A stretch of 64,000 nt of DNA from Plantago ovata (lineage: Eukaryota > Streptophyta > Magnoliopsida > Lamiales > Plantaginaceae), in the NCBI GenBank assembly GCA_028274465.1, contig CM051457.1:64232899-64296898 (forward strand), read 5' to 3'. The notes beneath the pieces are model-generated. The model was not told the origin of the DNA. It saw only the letters and a list, made by a program, of their open reading frames with translations, and made no database searches. Positions 24,463 to 34,900 of this stretch are shown piece by piece. The stretch's first letter is position 1. Each line of letters opens with the position of its first letter. The position numbers and the translations under genes were made by a program.

Positions 24463-26028
24463 TGTTAGGAAACTTGTAATTTTGATGAACAGATTACCAT
24501 GCTAAATTAAGAACAGTACAGTGATTAGTACTCTTAAGGTCCATAGGAAATTAGAATTTTTAAAGGACATTGTAAAAGAGGAACGTTTGCTGAAGACTTA
24601 GTATAGGTCCTAGATAGGTTGTTTTCGTTTGCTGATGATGTACATTGTTTGCTGAAACAATCTATTGAAGTATAAGAACCACTCAGAAGACTTGAAAACT
24701 TGAAGACTTGAAGATTTGAAGACAAGAAGACTTGAAGTTTGCTGAGATTTGGTATCTATATAAGACACTTAGTAAAGTTAACTAAAGTAAACATTTCAGC
24801 AAAGCAGAAAACACAAGTGTAAAAGCTTGAGTCTGCTGAGCCGGTATAACGTACTAAAGTAACTATATGTAACCTTACTTGCTGAAATAGTACTTTCATT
24901 TTTGCTCCGAGTTTCAAACGTTGAAAAAGGTCAAAGAGCATTAAATGAAAAGCATGTCGTTCTGAAAAGTTGAACACGCTGCTGACAATACCTTCATAGC
25001 AAGATAGTGACATTTTCTGGCTCCGACTTAGAATTTTGAAATTCAAACGGTACCAAGAAATCACTACAAATAGAGACCCTTAGGCAGTGAAAGAAAGTGT
25101 GTCAACAACGTGATCTTACATTCACTTGTGCTTTCAAACTCACATCTTTCTTAAGCTTACTACTGTCTAAAGATCCGACCCAAGACTTAAGTTTGAAACA
25201 AAAGCTACTTGTGAAGAAATAGAACTTTAGCTAAGAAGTTGGTTAAGTGTTCCTTCTCGTAAACAAGAAATAGTCTTGACACCCAGAAACAATATACTTG
25301 TAACTGAAAAGTTATTCAGTTGAGTTTCTTAAGATTGCTTGATATTAGCTGAAAAGTTAATCTCATAAAGTAATCTTCACCCAAAACCTCTCTAACTGAT
25401 AAAACACCCTTTTACAGGCGTGAAATTCAGGGGGAACTAATCAAGCAAGGAATTGCTGATAAGTGTCCCAAGTTTGGTGGAGAACACAGTTATAGTTCTA
25501 TGGTTAGGTTGGAAACAAAGTAAGGGCGCTTTGGTTTCTGGAATTCTAGTAGATTAGGTGTTGTAAGGAATCTCATCATCTATCTTAGTGAATTCATTCC
25601 TAGCAAGGACAAAGTGGACTAGTTGAGGGATTATTCCACCCTCAGATACCACTATAAAAGTATTTGTGTGATTTACTTACTGCATTTACTTTCAGCAAAA
25701 GCTTTATCTTATTTAGTGCAGTATCTTTCTAAAACCTTTTATTCAGCAGACGTGTTTCAAGTTGGTTTGTTTAAAACCAGTTGAGTAGTCGTGTTTTCAG
25801 AAGCACTTAATTTCAAAAGACTTCCGCTCTCTGATTATTTAAGTATTAGCAAAACTTAATACTGAACATGTATTAAGTACCTTGCTGAGAAATTTGTGTT
25901 AAGTATCAGCATAAACTCTTTACTGTAAACTAAAAGCTCTTTGCTGAGAAAGTTTTAGACAACGAAGAAGTTTTAGAGACTATTCACCCCCCCCCCTAGT
26001 CTCTACTTGTTGTCTAAAGGGACCAACA
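24463..26028 (+). repeat. 3' LTR of Copia copy 2
   Basis: 1566 bp with the same ends as the 5' LTR. It is preceded by the polypurine tract AAAAAGGGGGAAA and followed by the target duplicate TAAGG. Confidence 0.93.
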
Positions 26029-26958
26029 TAAGGGATTATGGTATCTATGAACCGAAGACTCCAATCTTCTGTGATAATACAAATGCTATTGCTATCACGC
26101 AAAATCCTAAGTTCCATGCAAGAACTAAGCACATTGATATTAGACAACACTTCATAAGAGACCATGTTGAGAAAAGAGATATTTAGGTTTCACAATTAGG
26201 TACTGATAATAGGTTCGCAATGCTAAGGTATAACCTTGGATTGATTGAACTACCTCAATAAAGATGCAACGACCACTTGATTGCTGAAACGGGTATTCAG
26301 CAAATCAATTTGAATTTATTGAACATTTTTCAAAAGAAGTATGTTTCCTATCTTTTCAGTAACTTTATGGATCTCCACCATAACAAAGTTAACTGATCAC
26401 AAAGTCTTTGCTGAAACAGACATTTAGCATTTTGTCCATAAAAGATAGTCATTTGTTAGAAAACTTGACTACTTACTGAAACGGGCATTCAGTAAAAAGG
26501 GAATTTAAGATTGCTGAAACAGGCATTCAGACAATCAAGGTTACTGAGACAGGTATTCAGTATAAAGGTTGACCAAAGATGAAAACTGAGACGGGATGAA
26601 CTCAGCAAATGAACAATTATGTTTTTACTACTTTACCCTATTATCTCATAAAGAAAAAGGATTTGCTGAGACGGGAACTCAGAAACCTTGTTGCCTTAAA
26701 GAAAAAGGAGATAATGAATCAAGGGGGAACTTTTAGCAAGTACAAGGCTTGTTAATTGATAAGTAAATGCTAAAGTTAGAATGTAAATTACACTTGCTGA
26801 TTGTTGTCTTAGAAAGCTAAGTGCTTAATGACAACATCCTTTGATTCAAGGTAAAATCCAACAGTGACGTTACATTGGCCCAGATACCTTGCAAGTCTTC
26901 ATGGCATGAAATTAAATCGTGGCCATTGATGAAAACTAGTTGTTAATCTAACGGCTCC
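26029..26958 (+). mobile_element. Copia copy 3, right fragment (RNase H end and post-pol region)
   Basis: This continues the RNase H of 9031-10028 directly after the 3' LTR of copy 2 and begins with the target duplicate TAAGG. It shows [15 protein letters not shown]-like coding, the end of pol near 26261, then about seven post-pol hairpins (26280-26680). The untranslated stretch before the second ORF matches copy 1 around 2150-2200 in reverse. The copy is cut at 26958 by a CACTA-like end. Confidence 0.88.
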
Positions 26959-27292
26959 CACTACTAGAAAAAATGGATTTGGTGACACCTAAAATCTGTC
27001 ACTAATCAGCCCTATGGTGACATTTTGTCCTATCGTGACACTTTTCAGAAGTGTCACGTGTCAAGGGGTTTCAATAGCTCATGGGTCATTATAGGTTTAT
27101 ATAGTGACACTCTAATGTGTGCACATAAAGATATGTTGTAACCCTTTATGTGACACCATATTTATGTTTGGTGACAGTTTTTGAGTCGGATTAGGGTGAG
27201 TAACTAGTTGACAAGGGACACCATAGGTGACTGTAATGACAAGTTGGGTCATGACTGGCCCTTATAAGGACCCCATATAACACGATTATAAA
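26959..27292 (+). mobile_element. CACTA-like element, left end only
   Basis: CACTACTAGAAAAA at 26959 fits a CACTA terminal repeat. It is followed by a dense run of GTGACA(C) and its complement over about 270 bp, as in CACTA subterminal regions. A second CACTA-like element interrupts it at 27293. No matching right end (CTAGTAGTG) was found up to 31710, so the far boundary is unknown. No transposase is visible. Confidence 0.6.
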
Positions 27293-29203
27293 CACTACAA
27301 GAAAACAGCCAAATAGAGACGGATTAATAGCGACGGATTCGATCCGTCGCAAAATAGCGACGTATCGGTGATTTTAACGACGGATACAAATCTGACCGGT
27401 AATTAACGACGGATGAGTTTATCCGTCGCAAAATTTAGAGACGGATAAGCTTATCCGTCTATATATGAGTTGACCATTTTTTAATTAAAAAAAGAAAAAT
27501 CATTAAATAAAATATAGCGACGGATCGGTGCTTATCCGTCGCTAAAGTTAAAAAAAAAAAAAAAAAAAAAAAGGGATAAGATCAGATCTAGATCTTAGAT
27601 CTGATTGTTTCATAACTCTCCATTTTCTTTCTTTCTCTCTATCTAGCTACTCCACCTCTATCCCAACCCACCACCCACCGTCGTACACCACCACCACTGC
27701 CTTCCACCAACGCTTCCGCCTTGCCTCCAACCACCACCGGCCTCCGGATCCTCCTCCTTCACCTTCATCTCTACAAGTTAAGGTATTAAGGTATGTTCTC
27801 TAAACCCTAAGTTTTGGAAATTACTTCAATTTTTCAATTAATTAGCTTGAATTTCAATTAAGCTTTGGATTTCGTCTTAGTGGCATGGATTCATCAAAGA
27901 TTGGGTTTTGTGTTAATATGATTTATGTTTGTAGAACTAGAGTGAATTTTGAATTTCTCGCGGGCTATTGTTAGCTGATTGTTGTTGATTGTGTTTCCTT
28001 TAGCTTGTGATGTGTGAATGAAGCAATGTTTTCAGTTTCTTGACTTGTAGTGGTCTTGATTATTGCTCGGGTATCATATATGCGGTTTTTTGGGGACAAC
28101 TATGGTTCAAGTTTCTTGAGTTTGATTAAAGTAAAGACAAGGTGAACGATTGTATGTAGCATATGTTAACATGGACTCTTTCTGAGTTTAATTAGTATCT
28201 GATTTTGCTGGTTTATTAATTTTATCAAATGTAGGTAATGAGTCTGATTGGTGACATTAAAGTAAAAGTTGCGGTGATGGTGGATGACATGATCGACACA
28301 ACAAGTAATTTTCTATTCTAATTTAACCTGAATTCTCTTCATTCTGTTATATGTTTTCTTAAACTAATTTAGCATAGTACATCGTGTACGGTATAAATCA
28401 GGAAAGATGGCAATAAAACATGACTTGTATATGCCCCTGCCCCTGAGTCCTTAATTATCCCTATTAGATTTTGAGCATTGTGGTAGTGAAACTTGTTGGG
28501 CACTAGGGATGAAGTTGCAACTTAAACTGTGAAATGTGTTGTGGGATTGTGTGTTTTTATGTTATGGTTGGAGTTGTAAGTGTTTCTAATGAGCTTTTGA
28601 ATATACACAACTTAAACTTTCTAACTATCAGAAAAAAAAAAAAAAAAGTGTATGGCCTCTTGTCTCTAAAAATCCTTCGTGTTTGCGTAATACTTTTTGG
28701 TGTTATGTTATGTGAAGTGTTTACTTCCATTCCATTTCCAGTGTTAATGAGTATCCATTACTATGGGTGTTTGGTCTAGTGGTATGATTCTCGCGAAATG
28801 CGAGAGGTCGCGAGTTCAATTCTCGGAGCACCCCTTGTTGCATTTAAAAAATTATATTTTTATATTTTATTATATTGTAGGTGAATTAAATAAATTAAAA
28901 GAAACATAATTTTTTTTTTAATAAAAAATCAGATTTAGAGACGGATGAGCTTATCCGTCTCTAAATTTAGAGACGGACGGTCGCTAAAGTGAAGAAACCA
29001 TGGGCTGCCCGGTCAACGCTAGATTTGCGATGGATAAGTTTATCCGTCTCTAAATTTAGGGATGAAACAGCTCATCCGTCGCTTTTGGATTAGCGACGCC
29101 ACTTTTCGCGACGTCCTATTTAGCGACGGGCCATCCGTCGCTAATGGTATATAGCGACGGATCGCTCCGACATCCGTCGCTAAATCTTGTTTTTCTTGTA
29201 GTG
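27293..29203. mobile_element. Non-autonomous CACTA-like DNA transposon
   Basis: It begins CACTACAAGAAAACAG and ends with the inverted CTTGTAGTG, flanked by a 3-bp target duplication AAA. Both ends carry many GACGGAT/ATCCGTC subterminal repeats, about eleven within 250 bp on each side. No transposase domain is readable. The interior has a 22-bp A tract near 27550, then a CT-rich stretch with CCACCACC runs and a GT donor-like site near 27790, which looks like a captured 5' untranslated exon and intron of a host gene, and a tRNA-Pro-like sequence at 28765-28834. Confidence 0.88.
28765..28834 (+). pseudogene. tRNA-Pro-like sequence with shortened anticodon loop
   Basis: The 70-nt sequence folds as a tRNA: acceptor GGGTGTT/AGCACCC, D arm TGGTCTAGTGGTATGA, and T arm with TTCAATT. 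It closely resembles plant tRNA-Pro. The anticodon stem CTCGC/GCGAG encloses only GAAAT instead of a 7-nt loop, so no normal anticodon exists. It lies inside the CACTA-like element and is probably not a working tRNA. Confidence 0.75.
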
Positions 29204-29308
29204 AAACGTGTGAAATCACATGCTAAGATTGGGGCATTAAAAAACCTACATGGTCAATGAAATCACATGCTAAAATCATTTACACTATTGAAATCGATAC
29301 ATATGATA

Positions 29309-29377
29309 GGGTGTTGCGAGAATCGAACTCGCTATCTCTCGCAAAAAGCAAGAATCGTACCACTAGACCAAACACCC
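29309..29377 (-). pseudogene. Second tRNA-Pro-like sequence, opposite strand
   Basis: On the minus strand a 69-nt tRNA fold has acceptor GGGTGTT/AACACCC, D-arm TGGTCTAGTGGTACGA and T-loop TTCGATT. The anticodon loop is again five bases (TTTTT). It is related to 28765-28834 but lies about 100 bp outside the CACTA-like element and in inverted orientation. Confidence 0.7.
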
Positions 29378-31710
29378 AGATTTGAACATAAAACGTCTTG
29401 CAAAATACATAGATATTTCTTCAATGTGTGCCCCTTCCAATAGAGAGGAAAAAAAAAGGAAATATTGATATTTAATAGACTCGGGAAGCATGTTAACACC
29501 TCTACAGCGTTTAATAGATGGAAATGAAAACAATAGTCTTACCAAGTGTTACATCATCGATATGTTACAGCTGATCCACTTTTATAGCCATCTCACAACT
29601 TCTACAAACCAATAATGACAATTTGCAACAATAAGCCTGGTCAATAAACAGAAACAAAATATAGTAGCAAGTTATCTCGATTGTCTAATTCTAGCCAACT
29701 CAATGAGTCTCATAATTGTTAAAAAAACCAAGAATGAGAGGACTTGTCTTTTAAAAAAAAAGTGACCCGCTTCATGTTTTCTTCATGCTCTTTCAAAATT
29801 CTAAATTATAAGGCCTCACTGGACATACTAAGGTACATATAAATAAAAACCTACATATAGTAACAAATCTTTAATTGCAATTCCAGTATGTTCTCCAAGA
29901 CAGCAGATAGTGTCTTAATAATCCCAGTACCAAGAATTACCTGTAAAATGCATTAGGATGTTGACCAAATGTCATGTCTTGCACATGCCTTAAACTGTAG
30001 TAGAATCTGCAACAATTGCATTCCACCATATTAATACAAAAGTAGTAAGAAGAATAAAAACAGTTTAACTAAATGCTTTAATCCCTTAAGAACCAACTAT
30101 CAAATGCATTAATCTCTTGAACGTACACTAGTAAGCTTTATGGATTCATTAATAAACTTGGAACAAGCTAATAATATTATTTTAAAAATAACTACATGAA
30201 AACATGAAACAACAAAGGTAGTATGAACGGTACTAAGGAGAGCATAGAACAAGTGAATTGAGAGTAACTCCAGTGAGTGGAGAATAAACCACTAAATGAA
30301 GCATAATCCTAAAGAAATTAGCATAAAATAAAATTAACTTATCTAATTAAAGAACATAAGTTGTAAAGATGATTGGGTATACAGGAACGACACATACACA
30401 CAATTAAGGTTCACAGTACACATGTTAGATAAAATAATAAAAGATGGTCAGGTCATTCAACTTATCAACACATGAGTACATTGGCATGTTGGGAAATCTA
30501 GATGTAAAAGACTAATCACTAATAGTAATATGACAGTCTTTATTTATTTGGTTCTGGTTTTATCAAATAAGGGAAAACTATCAAGCGTAGTGTGAGTAGG
30601 AAGTTAGGTACGATGTATCATGACCAAATACTAATATATATGGTTCTATTATAGAAAAGCAGAAGTATAAAAGACAAGAAAACTCAAAAATCTGATACAA
30701 CAATTTGATATACGTGCTGCAGATCACTGCCGACTTCACCTATTTAAATGCAGATATAAATATAATGGTGACATGAACATCTACACTGTAAATGATTTAG
30801 GAACCTTCAACATTGACAGTGAGTTTTCCAGTCTAATTTTTTTCAATTCATCAAATAAAAGAATCGTATTTAAAACTAGCACCTCGAAGCTCAGCCTATA
30901 TGTTCTTACAAATCTTAGGACATCTAACCCAATGCGTCCACAGCGGTTGAATACGAAACAAGAACGATGTATCTGTCTATGTATTAATTGTGCCATTGGA
31001 GCATTTAATCCCAGTCTACAGGAAAACATAGACCACCAAATAGCTCTTCTCTAGCAGACAAGAATTATCGAACAATTTATGAAGCATAAACAATTTCAAC
31101 AATAAATGAGTTTCAAAACATGACGACATCGATTATACCTTGGGAGCTCGTTCTAATCCTTTATTCTCTCGATTTGCTTCTCAAGTTCGGGACCTGCAAT
31201 TCCAAAACAAAAACCAATCATTAAATGTGTTATAGGCATGCGAGAAAGATTTAGAGTCAGAAAATGATTTTTCGATTTGGGTTTTATGGCAAGGACTCTG
31301 GACTTTCAGGTTTTGCAGCGAGAAAAGCTATTCTCAATTCTGGGACAATTAATCAAGATCGATAGCAAGTTGGGAAAGACGATCGGGAACTTGCGAAGTT
31401 CCCTATGAGCGATTAGGGAAGATCCGATCGCCGCTGCTATGGGAATTGGTGTTGATGTTGCCGTGTTGTGTTTGACAGTTTGTGGTGAAAGAAATTGAAT
31501 GTATTATTGAGGGGAATAGGAGCGGTCAGTTTTTTAAGGTTGATTCTCTCTCTTTAGTTGTTATATTAGCTTAGGGGTCATATCTATCCACGTGTATTTT
31601 ACACTTTCATTCGAGTATTTTTCACCAATTTAGCTATCATCTGCATTAATTTAACTTATATTTTAATGCATTTTATTAGAATAGTGTCACGTTTCCCTTT
31701 TCTTTGCATA
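29378..31710. other. No gene seen; AT-rich DNA up to the Helitron
   Basis: No convincing coding region. Around 31140-31520 the composition rises and a minus-strand 5'-leader-like stretch is possible, but no start or domain could be supported. The short ORFs at 30773-31054 on both strands overlap each other and have no recognisable motif. Confidence 0.5.
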
Positions 31711-31738
31711 CTAGTACATACCCGTGGCGATGCCACGG
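31711..31738 (-). other. Helitron 3' terminus: hairpin plus CTAG
   Basis: Read on the minus strand: stem CCGTGGC, loop ATC, stem GCCACGG, then GTATGTA and CTAG, followed by host T. Hairpin size and distance to CTRR match Helitron 3' ends. Confidence 0.88.
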
Positions 31739-31900
31739 TATGATATAATTCTTATCTTATATTCATTAAAAAAGAAAAGATTATTCAAAGATAATCGTAA
31801 AAAAATGTTTAAAGTAAAGTAAAGTATTATAATGAAGTAATTCGAGTCAAAAGTAGAAAATTCATAATCAATGTATAGCAAAGGAAATACAAAGGAGCAT

Positions 31901-34900
31901 TCATCGCAACTTCCAAAGGACTTCTTTGTACACTACATTAGTGGTAGTGTCGGTGGGTTTACCATCTTGATCAAGTATTAGAACCTTCAACCCTTTCTTG
32001 CTAGTAACTCTAGAAAACGCAACATAGAGCTGACCATGGCTGAAAACTGGATTAGGAAGATAGAGGCCAACATTACCCAAAGATTGTCCTTGACTCTTGT
32101 TGATAGACATTGTGTAGCAGATAGCAATAGGAAACTGTCGGCGCTGGAATCGTATTGGAAACTTGGTGTGGTCAGAAGGTGAAAGAACCATCCGCGGTAT
32201 GTAAACTCTATTGCCGGCATACTTCCCATGAATTACTTTGGCCTGTATAATCTTTTCACCAAGATCCGTCACCACCAACCGAGTTCCATTACAAAGTTCA
32301 GCCGCCGGGTCGATGTTACGCAAGAGCATAACGGGGCAACCAACCTTCAATCGGATCAAGTGGTTTGGCAGCCCAGAAGTTCTGATTGTATTTAGAAATT
32401 CAACCGAATAAACATCCTCTCGATTGACAACATCATCCTCATCCGGGCATATACTATCAGAACTCATATTCTCAAATGCATCACCCGGCAACAACTCCAT
32501 GACGTAGTTATTAATCTGTTCTACTACCTCATTTGTCGGCGCCAGTATAGCCCTATCCTGAAAATAATCTCCATCTCCAACATGATCCAAAAGAGATGGA
32601 TATGTAGATTTCACCATTGCGGCTATAGGATCATCCGGAGCTTCAAGAATGAGTATATCCTTTGGCAATTTGAAATCAACCTCACCATCGTTATCGCCCC
32701 CTTCCACACCATCTCCGACACGCAACAACCAATCAGCAAACTCCTTTATATTAGCAACTTCCTCAGCTGAACTTCCAGACTACAACAATAAACATAAACA
32801 CTAAGAAACTAAACACAACAGAACACACATGATAATGAAGTACAAATTATATACTAACCTGCAATCGCATGTTCTTCGTGAGATTCAACACCTTGCAATA
32901 TCTCCATATACGGTTAGAAGAACATAGTGTTGCATGGACAATATCATGCCTGCTACCCTTGGGTACAACGGGCAAAATCTGACGGAAATCACCACCAAAC
33001 ACAATAACCTTTCCACCAAACGGTTTAGCGTTCGTCAAACCATCCGGACCTCTAATAACATCCCTCAAACTCCTATCAAGAGCCTCAAAACAAAACTTAT
33101 TTGTCATGGGAGCTTTATCCCATATGATCAACTTGCAGCGTTTTATCAACGCGGTCAACTCGCTGTTCGGAGTTATTCGGCTGCACATGGTCGTCTCATC
33201 AACCTCTATAGGTATACTAAATCTAGAATGCGCAGTACGGCCCCGAGGAAGGAGAAGAGAAGCAATGCCACTCGAAGCAACTGGAAGGACAATATCACCT
33301 CGACCACGAATAGCTGAGCATAATGTTCTCCAGAGGAACGTCTTGCCCGTACCACCATAACCATAGACGAAAAACACACCACCTGTTTCTGATTCAATAG
33401 CATCCATGATCATTTGATAATTATTCTTCTGTTCGTCCGTCAAACACGGATACAACTTGGCATGCTCAGCTTGCAATTCATGCAAATCATATGTCATCTC
33501 TTCGGCAATTAACTTGTTCAATCCATCACCAATGACAACATTATCCGGAAGTTTCATACCTTCGTATTGATCCAAACTGCACCCGTTCTTCTTCAAGATG
33601 TCCTGAATTGCAGAAAGAGCAAGTTGTTTCCGCTGTTCTTCACTCAGTTGCAAATCTACATTGTACGACGTGTTAATAATAATAAAAAAAACATCAAGTA
33701 AAACCGATAAAGTATCTCACACCACATACGTACCTGGATTGTTAAACTGATTCCGCATACGTATGATTATATCATCCGATAAATACATCCAAGTGTTCTC
33801 CCAAACATGCTTTGGTCTAGACATACTATTAGACATAAGAAGCATGGAAAACAACTGACGAAGGTAGTAACCCCCACCCCAAAAGAATGCCTCCTTAATG
33901 CCATCAATATACTCAGCATCATCATCAAGCAGCCCTAATGCGTAGCAAGCGTCACGGTACGTTTCATAGACAACACCATTCACCGTTCTCAAATCTTCAA
34001 AGCAGGTAGCACCCCTTATGTGATTCAGCATTATCCTGAGATGGTATAAAGCACCAGTACCAGGGGAACATGATAAATCCTACCAATCTTCCTCCTTGCT
34101 TTCTGTCTATCCTTCCACCTGCGCTCAGGAACATCGTACACGTAATGCTGTGAAAACTCCGCATACAGATACTTTCGGGCCTCAGGGTGTTTTTTATTGA
34201 AATCCATCCAAGCAAGGAATTTTGAATGTGCAACAGTTTGTTTCTCTTTCAAATCCGGAATGTAGTCACCGTCTTTGAAACACATTGTCTGCTCACCTTC
34301 CAAGTGGAATGGCAAACGCTCTACGGGAGGATCTCGATAGTGAATGGGATATCCCAACAAACGCCATACTGCTTCGCAAGCAGATATATAACGGCAATCC
34401 ACATAATCCTTAACCTCATTCTCAACCATAATCTTTGCACCACACCAGTCAACACCCTTATTGACATACTTGAAGAGATACTTGATTGAGTTCGTTGAGT
34501 TGCACCTCTCAACATTAATATGGGCTTGATATTTCATCAATAAGTAAGGATTGTACGGGACAATGTACCTGTAAATGTAGATCACGAATCACTGATCCAA
34601 CTATATAAACATATCATAAAAAAATGTTAATATAAAGTAACGTAGATTTACCTATTGTCCACTTCAATACCATTCTTAATTATCGTGGCACCAGTATCCC
34701 GCCTCCTGTAAACGGGATATCCATTATCATCAAATGTCGTTCTTTCATTAAACGACTTGGGAAATTTCTTTGTACATTTCCTCTTCTCTCTATCCATACA
34801 CGGAGAATTCTGGTTCAGCACACCACATGGTCCGTGTACCATGTACTCCGATACGGCCTTATACAAATCCGGATTAAGTTCCTTGTCCGGTATCTCCGCA

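Larger units (their letters stand above)
10029..26028 (+). mobile_element. Copia LTR retroelement copy 2, about 16 kb, both LTRs present
   Basis: Fossil element with 5' LTR 10029-11596, Met-tRNA-like primer site at 11597, gag-pol 11714-17456, hairpin array 17482-17844, a second ORF region 18385-24201, purine tract 24448-24462 and 3' LTR 24463-26028. The 5-bp target duplication TAAGG is at 10024-10028 and 26029-26033. A TRIM sits at 22640-23175. The LTRs differ by roughly 4-5 percent in stretches compared by eye, which would suggest an age of the order of one to a few million years at usual plant rates. The internal region is heavily decayed, with around ten breaks. Confidence 0.93.

Noticed and set aside
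28765-28834. Functional tRNA-Pro gene
   Set aside because: The anticodon loop has five bases and no proline anticodon; it also lies inside a transposon.
30773-31054. Overlapping ORFs on both strands near 30.8-31.0 kb
   Set aside because: No motif, no splice context, and each is a shadow of the other.
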